Below, piece after piece: positions 54,454 to 62,932 of a DNA stretch of 64,000 bases (positions are counted from its first letter, which is position 1; the number at the start of each line of letters is the position of its first letter). The stretch comes from Pedobacter fastidiosus. GTDB taxonomy: Bacteria > Bacteroidota > Bacteroidia > Sphingobacteriales > Sphingobacteriaceae. The stretch is from positions 34,929 to 98,928 of the forward strand of contig NZ_JACRYL010000018.1 of the NCBI RefSeq assembly GCF_014306625.1, read 5' to 3'. The position numbers were made by a program, and so were the translations under genes. The notes beneath the pieces are model-generated. The model made no database searches and was not told the origin of the DNA. It was given only the letters and a program-made list of their open reading frames with translations.

Positions 54454-55959
54454 TTAGCGCCAGTAAGCATTTTGGGTTAATAAACTATTCTGAGACATTA
54501 GCTTTCTTGATACCGGCCAATAAATTCCACCAGAATTAATGAGATTCATGAACTTGGCATCGTTTTGTTTAATCTTATTGTAGCGAATCAAATCGTACCA
54601 TCTTGAGCCTTCTCCCAATAATTCGCGATGACGCTCTTCGAAAATCAATTTGAGTATATCATTCGTATCAATAGAAAAACCGTCGTCATATCTTCTAACC
54701 ATTACGTTAAGCAATTCAGTTAAAGCACCATTTTGATCACCCAAAACTGAAAGTGCTTCAGCTCTTAACAACACAATATCTTCTAATCGGGTAAAAATTA
54801 ATGCGCTGGTGAAGTATCTGAAGTTTGGATCGGTTCCACCACCTTGAATTACCTTGATTTTACTAAAGATTGGATACTTTCCGTTTAAGTTGGTAATATA
54901 TCTTCCATCGTATCTAGCCTGACCCAAACTATCAACAGCAAATCTTTGATCTTTTGCAACATTGAAGTATTTTAAAATTGAATCTTTAGGCAAATAAATA
55001 TCAGGTACTGATTTAGTTGTAATGGGCTCAGCTAAAGTTAATTCTTCAATGTGCCCAGTTGATGAACCATCCACGTGGCCATAATCGGAGTTGAAGCCAA
55101 ACATTTGTCTGGTATTTTTATTGTAGAAAAACCCATTAGAATTTGATAAATCTGTACTGGATGTGAAACCTCCACCACTTCTTCCATAGTTATCTTCTAC
55201 AAATTTGGCATATTTAGAAACGTTGGTATAATCACCATTCCACGCGGCTAAATGAGCCAAGATTGCATAAGCCGTATTCTTTGTTGCTAAAGCACCACCC
55301 CATCTGGTAGAATTTTCATTATAATAATCACTTGGTTGTTGAACATCGCCTCCACTGTAAATAAAAGGAAGATCTATAGATGCTTTTAACATTTCTTGTT
55401 CTGCCCAGGCTAAAATTCTAGCCTGACTTTCACGCGGTTTATTAGTAAAGTTTCCTTCATCAGAAGAAGTAATAAAAGGAACATCACCCCAAATTCTAAC
55501 CATGTAGAAATAAGCAAAAGCTCTTAAAAATCTCGCCTGTGCAATATCAACAGTCATGTTATTGGCCGTATAACGCTTATCTGTTTCCTTTACGTGAGCA
55601 ACATTTTCTAAAAAAACGTTTGCTCCGTTTACGATTGCATAAAACCTTGTCCAATCTGACAGCGATTCGATTACAGGGTAAGAAGCATTTAAATTGTTGC
55701 CGATCACGGCTTTTAAATCTTGGCGTTTCGGACTTAAAAACTCTCCTGTTCTCACATCACCATAAATCCAGTGTCCATCATTATCTGATAAAGCGGCACG
55801 CGTTAAAGCGTAAACACCTAAGATTCCAGATCGAGCATCCTCCACTGTATTCCAAGCATTTTTTTCACCCACTACTCTGGTAGAGTCGGTTTCTAAAGCT
55901 TTATTACAGCTAGAAAAGGCAACCAAAGAAATCAGAAGTATGTATAATATATTTTTCAT
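54454..55959 (-). CDS. SusD/RagB-family outer-membrane nutrient-binding lipoprotein (first pair)
   Basis: Partner of the SusC at 55994; 501 residues from the ATG at 55957-55959, which gives signal MKNILYILLISLVAFSSC (Cys18). The frame extends 11 codons upstream without support. SusD markers are ARSGILGVYALTRAALSDND, QARFLRAFAYFYMVRIWGDVPF and the C-terminal EERHRELLGEGSRWYDLIRYNK and WPVSRKLMSQNSLLTQNAYW. It lies 34 bp after the SusC gene and 12 bp before the fasciclin-discoidin gene. Confidence 0.93.
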   Translation of the reverse strand: MKNILYILLISLVAFSSCNKALETDSTRVVGEKNAWNTVEDARSGILGVYALTRAALSDNDGHWIYGDVRTGEFLSPKRQDLKAVIGNNLNASYPVIESLSDWTRFYAIVNGANVFLENVAHVKETDKRYTANNMTVDIAQARFLRAFAYFYMVRIWGDVPFITSSDEGNFTNKPRESQARILAWAEQEMLKASIDLPFIYSGGDVQQPSDYYNENSTRWGGALATKNTAYAILAHLAAWNGDYTNVSKYAKFVEDNYGRSGGGFTSSTDLSNSNGFFYNKNTRQMFGFNSDYGHVDGSSTGHIEELTLAEPITTKSVPDIYLPKDSILKYFNVAKDQRFAVDSLGQARYDGRYITNLNGKYPIFSKIKVIQGGGTDPNFRYFTSALIFTRLEDIVLLRAEALSVLGDQNGALTELLNVMVRRYDDGFSIDTNDILKLIFEERHRELLGEGSRWYDLIRYNKIKQNDAKFMNLINSGGIYWPVSRKLMSQNSLLTQNAYWR

Positions 55960-55993
55960 CTTGCTTGATGTATTGTTAGTTCTTGTTTCCATC

Positions 55994-58990
55994 TTATAGC
56001 TCCATTTTAACCCCTACTGTGTATGTTCTTGGAATTGGCTGACCATATCCTGTATCAATTCCATCATAACTTACCAATTCAGGATCCTGGCCAGTGTAAG
56101 GTGTAATTGTGAAAATATTGCTCACTGAACCGTACACAAATAATTTGCTGATTTTAATATTTTTCTTTTTAAGCAAATTGCCCAGTTCGTAACCTAAAGA
56201 CACTTGTCTTAATTTTAAGAATGAAGCATTTTCCAAGAAAAGGTCTTGATCTGCACGATATGGAATTACCGTACTCCACGGGTTATAAAGTGGGTATTTT
56301 GTATAATCGCCACGTTTTTCCCAAAAAGTAATTTCTTTTACCGAAGTGATGTCCGTATTACCTTCGCGATTAACGAAATCGAAACGGTTAGCCATTTCCT
56401 GGTTAATTAACTTTCTACCTAGGTTAAAATAAAGGCTTGTACCAAGACTCCAGTTACCATATTTAAAGTTGTTATCAAAACCACCAGCAACTGTAGGTAA
56501 AGAATGCCCTTTTAATACCTTATCATTGTCGTCTATAGTATTATCTCCATTTTGATCTTGCCAACGTGGATCACCTGCTTTTAAAACAATTCCTTTATAT
56601 TTTAATTTTTGGCCATTAACCACAGGTACCTCAGCATCTGAATTATAAATTCCGTTGTTAACCAATAACCAATATTGATCTACCGGTTGGCCAACTTTTA
56701 AAAATCTGTTCCCAATAACCAATTGATCTAAACCTCGTGGCAATGCTTTTAATTCGTTTACATTATGGTTTAGGTTTAGCGCAGAATTCCAAGAAAACTT
56801 ACTTCTAGAAATTACCTGACCGCTGATGGTTAAATCGACACCCATATTATTAACAGACATTCCACTTTCGATAGATTGCTTATAACCATATTCTGCAAAT
56901 GCTGGAATACCAATTAATTGATTTTTTTCAGTTTTACTATATACATCTAGCGATACATGCAGGCGATTTTTTAACATAGATGCATCAGCACCGATGTTAA
57001 TTTGATCTGAATACGACCAAGGCACGCCATAACCTACCCAACCAAATTGGTAAGTACGGGTTAATACACCAAATGCGTTATATCCTGGAACAGTTAAGTT
57101 ACCAGTGTAACCTACAGAAGCGGTGTATTGTGGTCCTTGAGCATAATTATCGTAACTAAACGGACGACCCATTCGGCCCACACTCGCACGTAATACTAAA
57201 TCATCAATCCATCTACTATCTTTTAATAATTCATTTTTTACGTTCCATGCAGCAGAAATGGTTGGCGAATAAAACCAACGACTTGTTGGTTGCGCATTCG
57301 AAGAACCATCTAAACGTAATATAGCAGAGAAGAAATATTTATCGCTGAAGGAATAATCTGCCTTTCCATAAAATGACAACAAATTATCTTCAGTTTTATC
57401 AACAAAACGGTAACTCAACTCTCTTGGGAAAGCCAATGGAGTTAAGTAATTAGGCGCATTAGGATCAGATTGCAATAAGTTAATTTTGATGTAATCGTTT
57501 ACACCTTTATAAGCGTAAGCGTTGTTATACTTATAAATATCCCATTGCATAGATTGCCCTAACTCAAAATGAAAATCATGAATTTTATTAAGATTTAAAT
57601 CATAAGTAGCTTTGTTATCCATCATTAATCTTTGGCTGAAACCATAATAATTAGATGCATAGCTATTACCCTGCAAAAGCGTTCTTGCATAGAAAATATC
57701 TCTATAGCCCTCACTATAATCAGCATTGAATGATGAAGTAATCTTAAATTTACCGAAAGTTCCCTCTAACTTTGCGTAACCTTGGATACTGTTTGTTTTG
57801 TTATCATCAAAACCTTTGGAATAGGCATCTATGTATGAAGCGTAATAATCTTTATTAGGAGAAAGTGGTGCACTTAAATCTGGAAAATAATTTATTTGTG
57901 CAAAACGATCGCGAAGAGATTTATTTCTATTGCGATTTAACCTATTGGCATTAATCATGGTTGAGAATAACAACCATTTTGTCGGCCTCATATTAATATT
58001 GAAAGTTGCACTGTAACGATCTATACCCGTTTGATCTGCTACACCCTCGCTTTTGGTATTTCCTAAAGCAAATCTAAAATTCGCTCTATCCGTTCCGCCC
58101 GAGAGTGAAAAGTTAACACCATAAATCAAAGCATTTTTATAGTACAAATCTGTCCAATCAGATTTACCACTATATACATTATTTAACGAATCACTTAAAT
58201 ATACCGGATACTCTTCATCATCAGAATATCTACCATTAGTAGTATAAAGATCGTAAAAGCGTTGTCTAAACTCATTTTCGTATTTACCATTAATCGTATT
58301 TACAAATGGTTTTTGAACCATTCCTATATAAGAATTGAAAGATATAGAGCGATATTTACCAGCTGCTGTTTTAGACGTTAAAACAATCACGCCATTTACG
58401 CCCCTTGGACCATAAATAGCAGTTGAAGCTAGATCTTTCAGTACTTCTATAGAAGCAATGTTATTTAAATCGATACCTGCCAATAAGTTGGTTGCAGGAC
58501 CGATTCTGTTAAAGTCAAATTGTTGCGTATCGAAAGCAAAAGGATGCTCACGCACCAATGGAATTCCATCTAATACAACAAGAGGTTGCGCATCATAAAG
58601 ATCCTTTTTAGATAAAAGCGGCATTGGAGCGCCCCTAATGAACATATTCTGAATAGATCCAGGTTCGCCAGATGGCTCTTGAATATACAATCCAGCGTAA
58701 TTTCCTTTTAAATTTTGTTGCAAAGAAATTGCAGGAAAGATGGATAAATCTTTCGTGTCTTTTTTAACTCCACCAGCAAGTCTGTTGTAAAGAGTTTTAG
58801 ATTTAATTTGTGCTAAACTGTCTATTCTCAACGAATCCTTTTCCGGCAAATTTTTGTTTTTTGTCGTGTCCTGAAAGAGAGAATAATTAAATGTTCGGCC
58901 TGTGTTAGGCTTATTACTAATTGCAAAGCTTGATAAAACGTTTAACGTTAGCGCGGCAAAAAGCACAAGGCACACCCCTAAGTATCGCAT
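55994..58990 (-). CDS. SusC-family TonB-linked transporter lacking the carboxypeptidase-D-like N-terminal extension
   Basis: Outer-membrane TonB-dependent pore of 998 residues and first gene of the 11-gene operon. The signal peptide is about residues 1-23 (MRYLGVCLVLFAALTLNVLSSFA). The usual G-x-V-x-D-...-LPGV extension of SusC proteins is absent: a Lys/Asp-rich segment (TTKNKNLPEKDSLRIDSLAQ) leads directly to the plug at about 85-215. The plug has ISLQQNLKGNYAGLYIQEPS and STAIYGPRGVNGVIVLTSK. The barrel ends IPRTYTVGVKMEL. Codons around residues 15-20 contain an operator-like sequence. The upstream 589 bp carry one further copy and a -7-type promoter box. Confidence 0.92.
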   Translation of the reverse strand: MRYLGVCLVLFAALTLNVLSSFAISNKPNTGRTFNYSLFQDTTKNKNLPEKDSLRIDSLAQIKSKTLYNRLAGGVKKDTKDLSIFPAISLQQNLKGNYAGLYIQEPSGEPGSIQNMFIRGAPMPLLSKKDLYDAQPLVVLDGIPLVREHPFAFDTQQFDFNRIGPATNLLAGIDLNNIASIEVLKDLASTAIYGPRGVNGVIVLTSKTAAGKYRSISFNSYIGMVQKPFVNTINGKYENEFRQRFYDLYTTNGRYSDDEEYPVYLSDSLNNVYSGKSDWTDLYYKNALIYGVNFSLSGGTDRANFRFALGNTKSEGVADQTGIDRYSATFNINMRPTKWLLFSTMINANRLNRNRNKSLRDRFAQINYFPDLSAPLSPNKDYYASYIDAYSKGFDDNKTNSIQGYAKLEGTFGKFKITSSFNADYSEGYRDIFYARTLLQGNSYASNYYGFSQRLMMDNKATYDLNLNKIHDFHFELGQSMQWDIYKYNNAYAYKGVNDYIKINLLQSDPNAPNYLTPLAFPRELSYRFVDKTEDNLLSFYGKADYSFSDKYFFSAILRLDGSSNAQPTSRWFYSPTISAAWNVKNELLKDSRWIDDLVLRASVGRMGRPFSYDNYAQGPQYTASVGYTGNLTVPGYNAFGVLTRTYQFGWVGYGVPWSYSDQINIGADASMLKNRLHVSLDVYSKTEKNQLIGIPAFAEYGYKQSIESGMSVNNMGVDLTISGQVISRSKFSWNSALNLNHNVNELKALPRGLDQLVIGNRFLKVGQPVDQYWLLVNNGIYNSDAEVPVVNGQKLKYKGIVLKAGDPRWQDQNGDNTIDDNDKVLKGHSLPTVAGGFDNNFKYGNWSLGTSLYFNLGRKLINQEMANRFDFVNREGNTDITSVKEITFWEKRGDYTKYPLYNPWSTVIPYRADQDLFLENASFLKLRQVSLGYELGNLLKKKNIKISKLFVYGSVSNIFTITPYTGQDPELVSYDGIDTGYGQPIPRTYTVGVKMEL
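58929..58947. promoter_or_regulatory. Operator-like sequence inside the start of the SusC gene
   Basis: CTTGATAAAACGTTTAACG matches the upstream site CTTAGTAAAACGTTTAACC (59365-59383) at 16 of 19 positions, in the same orientation. It falls in codons 15-21 of the SusC signal peptide. It may be a downstream operator or a chance product of the codons. Confidence 0.35.
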
Positions 58991-59132
58991 AGTTAATGGA
59001 TCTTTAAATGGTAAAAAAATGATTTAAGAAAAATTTATTTTTTTGGAAACAGCAAAGTATGTGGCAGAGTAAAAAGAATGGTACTTCGACAGTAGTAGTT
59101 ATAGATTCTCATAATTTTGTATTTGGTTAAAT

Positions 59133-59140
59133 CAAATATA
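59133..59140 (-). promoter_or_regulatory. Candidate -7 box for the 11-gene operon
   Basis: On the minus strand TATATTTG fits the Bacteroidota -7 consensus TAnnTTTG exactly. It lies about 143 bp before the SusC start. No clear -33 TTTG was found at the right distance and the region is AT-rich, so the call is tentative. Confidence 0.35.
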
Positions 59141-59364
59141 TATATATACTAAATCGTTTTAACAATAAAAAGTCATTTTTATTAAAAAAATATCAAAAAG
59201 TTACTTATGTTATATTTTTGACAATTAAAACAAGGTAATAATATCAAAATTTTAAATAATTAGAGGTATAGTTGAGATATGTCCCTCTAACAATTAGCCA
59301 TATTTATGTATTTTTTCTGTTCGAACATAATAAATTCGACGGTTTGTTGTTGAGCGAAGTAATA

Positions 59365-59383
59365 CTTAGTAAAACGTTTAACC
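59365..59383. promoter_or_regulatory. Operator-like site upstream of the 11-gene SusCD operon
   Basis: CTTAGTAAAACGTTTAACC. Its reverse complement contains GTTAAACGTTTTACTAA, which is identical over 17 bases to the site before the glutaminase-family gene (40844-40860). It lies about 375 bp before the SusC start and 200 bp before the 5'-nucleotidase genes, so it could serve either. Binding by a LacI-family protein is inferred from the AACGTT centre. Confidence 0.55.
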
Positions 59384-59579
59384 TAAATAGGAATATTTAT
59401 GAGCTTTATCACCATCATTCAAAACATAAAGGAAGTAAACCGCTGAACCGTAAAATCATACAGAAGCCAAATACCATTTTAGTGCAAAATTTAGTAGCTG
59501 AAATAAAATATCCTATCAATTTGGATACAGTAATCTTGGCCAGCAACAAATATTTTATATTTATGGCAGATTATTCACA

Positions 59580-60338
59580 ATGACTAAAAAAAATCTTCAA
59601 GGCTGGCAAGCCTTATTATTTCTTCCTGTTGCTTTACTTATATCTTGTAAATCGCATTTCGATTTGGTTAAGGCAAACCGCCAACAATACAATATCAACA
59701 CTAATGTTTCTGCAGATTCTGCAATAATTAAAACCTATTTGCCTTACAAGCAAAAAATGGATGCAGAAATGAATGCCGTAATTGGTAAAACCGATACCGT
59801 ATTATTTAAAGGTAAAGGTGCCGAATCTACTTTGGGTAATTTCTTTGCCGATGCCTGTTTAAGTGAAGGTAAAAAGATCGACCCCAATATTGATTTTGCC
59901 ATGCCAAGTACCAATGGCGGTTTAAGAAACAGCTTACCAAAAGGAAACCTAATGCTTTCTAACGTTTTCGAATTAATGCCTTTCGAAAACGAACTCCTTG
60001 TTTTAAGGCTTAAAGGAACAGATCTTCAGGAGATATTAAAATTTATAGCTCAAAGTGGTGGTCAGCCAGTTTCTGGGATTACCATGAACATTAAAGATAA
60101 AACTGCAACTGCAGTAATGATTGGTGGAAAACCATTCGATTTAGGCAAAACATATTCAATTTTAACGTCTGATTATATTGCTGGCGGAGGCGATGATTCT
60201 TTTGGAATGCAGCATCCAATAGAAAAAAAAGTGTTAGGCCTAAAAGTTCGAGATGCTCTGATCAAATACATAAAAAACCAAACTAGCGAGGGAAAAATTA
60301 TAACTGCAAAATTAGATGGAAGAATCACTAAGAATTAA
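59580..60338 (+). CDS. 5'-nucleotidase C-terminal-domain lipoprotein
   Basis: Substrate-binding half of a split 5'-nucleotidase, 252 residues. The signal MTKKNLQGWQALLFLPVALLISC places the lipid-accepting Cys at 23. The body is the 5'-nucleotidase C-terminal domain: LGNFFADACLSEGKKIDPNI, DFAMPSTNGGLRNSLPKGN, NVFELMPFENELLVLRLKGT and YSILTSDYIAGGGDDSF. The catalytic metallophosphatase half is encoded by the next gene, which overlaps this one by 23 bp in another frame. The pair should release phosphate and nucleoside from nucleotides outside the inner membrane. Confidence 0.9.
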   Translation: MTKKNLQGWQALLFLPVALLISCKSHFDLVKANRQQYNINTNVSADSAIIKTYLPYKQKMDAEMNAVIGKTDTVLFKGKGAESTLGNFFADACLSEGKKIDPNIDFAMPSTNGGLRNSLPKGNLMLSNVFELMPFENELLVLRLKGTDLQEILKFIAQSGGQPVSGITMNIKDKTATAVMIGGKPFDLGKTYSILTSDYIAGGGDDSFGMQHPIEKKVLGLKVRDALIKYIKNQTSEGKIITAKLDGRITKN

Positions 60339-61254
60339 TCGACGCAAGTTTATAAAAGCTGGAGGTATTGCCACAACTATGTTGATGGTTGGTAATCCAT
60401 TTGACGTTTTCGCAAAAGGCGAAATCAAAAAACTAACCATTCTCCATACCAATGATGTGCACAGCAGAATTGAACCATTCCCGATGGATGGCGGAAAGAT
60501 GCAAGGATTGGGCGGTGTAGCCAAAAGATCAACCTTAATTAAGAAGGTTAGATTAGAAGAAGAAAATGTTTTGTTGTTGGATGCTGGCGATATTTTCCAG
60601 GGCACACCTTACTTTAATTTATACGGTGGAGAAGTAGAAATAAAACTGATGAGCCAAATGGGTTATGATGCTGCAACTCTTGGTAACCACGATTTTGATA
60701 ACGGCATAGAAGGTTTTTACAAACAGTTACCAAATGCAAACTTCCCGATTCTAATTAGCAACTATGATTTATCGAATACGATAATGAACAAATCTACACT
60801 CCCTTATAAAATATTTAAAAAGGGAGGCTTAAAGATCGGTGTTTTTGGAATCGGTATAGATTTGGCCGGCTTGGTAGAAAAAAAGAACTATGGCGAAACC
60901 ATTTATCAAGATCCCATCCAAAAATCAAACGAAATCGCCGAGCGCTTAAAGCATGATTTAAAATGCGATTTAGTTATTTGCCTTTCTCATTTGGGATACA
61001 GTTATCGAGAAAATAAAGTATCAGACAAGGTACTGGCCAAACAAACAAAAAATATAGATTTAATTATTGGCGGTCATACGCACACCTTTATGGCAGAACC
61101 CGAAGATATTTTAAATTTAGATGGAAAAATTACCACTATAAACCAAGTTGGTTGGGCAGGAATTAATTTAGGAAGGATAGATTATTACTTTGAAAAGCAA
61201 AAAGGCAGCATGACCAAAACATTCGGCAAATATGAAATTAACAATACCATTTAA
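60316..61254 (+). CDS. 5'-nucleotidase metallophosphatase-domain protein with Tat signal
   Basis: Catalytic half of the split 5'-nucleotidase, 312 residues. The metal-binding motifs are HTNDVHSR (Asp47, His49), LDAGDIFQG, LGNHDFDNG (Asn124, His125) and GGHTHTF. The N-terminus MEESLRINRRKFIKAGGIAT has a twin-arginine (Tat) motif. The partner half instead has a Sec lipoprotein signal, so the two may cross the membrane by different routes. The 23-bp overlap with the upstream gene indicates translational coupling. The stop codon directly abuts that of the convergent SulP gene. Confidence 0.9.
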   Translation: MEESLRINRRKFIKAGGIATTMLMVGNPFDVFAKGEIKKLTILHTNDVHSRIEPFPMDGGKMQGLGGVAKRSTLIKKVRLEEENVLLLDAGDIFQGTPYFNLYGGEVEIKLMSQMGYDAATLGNHDFDNGIEGFYKQLPNANFPILISNYDLSNTIMNKSTLPYKIFKKGGLKIGVFGIGIDLAGLVEKKNYGETIYQDPIQKSNEIAERLKHDLKCDLVICLSHLGYSYRENKVSDKVLAKQTKNIDLIIGGHTHTFMAEPEDILNLDGKITTINQVGWAGINLGRIDYYFEKQKGSMTKTFGKYEINNTI

Positions 61255-62790
61255 TTAGCGTTCTGTCGCAATGCGATAGGATGGGTCTTCAATTATATTC
61301 ACATCAATTACATCATCTGCATTTTTAAGTAATCGCTTACAATCTTCGCTTAAATGTAGAAGATGGAGTTTCTTATTTAAGGCTCGGTAACGTTCGGTAA
61401 GTTTATTTAGCGCATCAATTCCAGACATATCAAAAACACGACTTTCTTTAAAATCGATAATTACGTTTTGAGGATCTGTGGAAAGATCAAATTTTTCATT
61501 AAAAGCAGCAACAGAACCAAAGAATAATGGACCGAAAATTTCATAATGTTTCGTGCCTTCTGCATCAATATATTTCTTGGCTCTAATTCTTTTCGCACTT
61601 TCCCATGCAAAAACCAATGCCGAAATGATTACTCCAACAAGCACTGCCAAGGCTAAATTATGGAGCCAAACAGTAATTACCGCAACCAAAATGCCGACAA
61701 AAATATCTTGTCGAGGCATTTTATTAATTACTTTAAAGCTCATCCACTCAAATGTTCCAATGGCAACCATCATCATAACGCCTACCAAAGCGGCCATAGG
61801 AACTCTTTCGATTACTGGTGCACCAATCAAAATAATCAAAAGAATTGTTAGGGCAGCAATAATACCAGATAATCTTGCCCTTGCTCCTGCCGAAAGATTA
61901 ACCAAAGTTTGAGCAATCATCGGGCAACCACCCATGCCGAAAAAGAACCCATTTAAAATATTTGCAGTTCCCTGTGCTATACTTTCTCGGTTAGCATTAC
62001 CTTTTGTTTCCGTAATTTCATCAACCAAATTTAGCGTAAGCAATCCTTCTGTAAGTCCTACGCCAGCCATTATTAATCCATAAGGAAAAATTATTTTAAG
62101 CATTTCCCAATTTATCGGAACTTTAGGAATATGAAAAGGCGGAAAGCCACCACTAACTGATGCAATATCTTTAACGAGTTTGGTATGGATTCCAAAGCCA
62201 AAAACTAAACCGAAAACCACAATTATGGCTACAAGCGAAGCTGGAATTGCTTTTGTAATTTTTGGCAACAGCAATACTATTGCAATGGTTAGAGCAACCA
62301 ACCCAAGCATAATCCATAACGGCGAACCACTAATCCATTCTGTTTTGCCATTAATTATAGTCTTAAATTGCTCCAACTGCGAGATAAAAATAATTACAGC
62401 CAAGCCATTAACAAACCCAAACATTACGGGTTGCGGCACCAAACGAATAAATTTGCCGAGTTTGAATAGACCTACAATAATTTGAATAATTCCTGCCAAA
62501 GCTACAGCGGCAAATACATATTCAATACCATGCGATTTCATTAAAGCGATAATTACAATTACCGTTGCGCCTGCTCCTCCGGATATTAAACCGGGCCTAC
62601 CACCAAGAACGGCAGTAACCAAGCCCATAATAAAAGCAGCGTATAAACCCACCAATGGTGGAAAACCACCCAAAATAGCAAACGATAATGATTCGGGAAT
62701 CATAGTCATTGCCACCGTTAAGCCAGCAAGGATTTCAGTTTTATAATCTATTTTTTTGGAGAAATCGAAAAGTTGCAAATAAGGCTTCAT
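61255..62790 (-). CDS. SulP-family inorganic anion transporter with STAS domain
   Basis: Inner-membrane transporter of 511 residues for sulfate, bicarbonate or a similar anion. I chose the ATG at 62788-62790; the frame extends 12 codons further. The N-terminus has the SulP start KTEILAGLTVAMTMIPESLSFAILGGFPPLVGLYAAF, given here in shortened form as AGLTVAMTMIPESLSFA and GGFPPLVGLYAAF. About 10-12 membrane segments follow, with GGRPGLISGGAGATVIV and GMGGCPMIAQTLVNLSAGAR. A cytoplasmic STAS domain occupies about 410-505 (VIIDFKESRVFDMSGIDALN). The substrate cannot be decided from sequence. It stands alone, convergent with the 5'-nucleotidase gene. Confidence 0.9.
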   Translation of the reverse strand: MKPYLQLFDFSKKIDYKTEILAGLTVAMTMIPESLSFAILGGFPPLVGLYAAFIMGLVTAVLGGRPGLISGGAGATVIVIIALMKSHGIEYVFAAVALAGIIQIIVGLFKLGKFIRLVPQPVMFGFVNGLAVIIFISQLEQFKTIINGKTEWISGSPLWIMLGLVALTIAIVLLLPKITKAIPASLVAIIVVFGLVFGFGIHTKLVKDIASVSGGFPPFHIPKVPINWEMLKIIFPYGLIMAGVGLTEGLLTLNLVDEITETKGNANRESIAQGTANILNGFFFGMGGCPMIAQTLVNLSAGARARLSGIIAALTILLIILIGAPVIERVPMAALVGVMMMVAIGTFEWMSFKVINKMPRQDIFVGILVAVITVWLHNLALAVLVGVIISALVFAWESAKRIRAKKYIDAEGTKHYEIFGPLFFGSVAAFNEKFDLSTDPQNVIIDFKESRVFDMSGIDALNKLTERYRALNKKLHLLHLSEDCKRLLKNADDVIDVNIIEDPSYRIATER

Positions 62791-62932
62791 TAAAGTTTGA
62801 TGGGATTTAAAGATTGCAAATATCAAACTTTGACGCGAGAATATCGCAAACTATAAACTTTCGATTTTTTTATAAAAATAGCAGATCCGACACAATCTTC
62901 TTATTTCATGAGGTAGGTTAACGACAATTAAA

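Larger units (their letters stand above)
58991..59579. other. Non-coding divergent promoter region
   Basis: 589 bp of very AT-rich DNA between the divergent SusC operon and the split 5'-nucleotidase genes. It holds a minus-strand -7-type box (59133-59140), a possible plus-strand one (TAATTTTG, 59112-59119) and an operator-like site (59365-59383). The 103-codon plus-strand ORF at 59272 begins with TTG, has no family resemblance, overlaps the operator-like site, and is not accepted as a gene. Confidence 0.6.

Noticed and set aside
59272..59583. 103-codon plus-strand ORF before the 5'-nucleotidase genes
   Set aside because: It begins with TTG, has no signal or family pattern, lies in AT-rich promoter DNA and overlaps a shared operator-like sequence.
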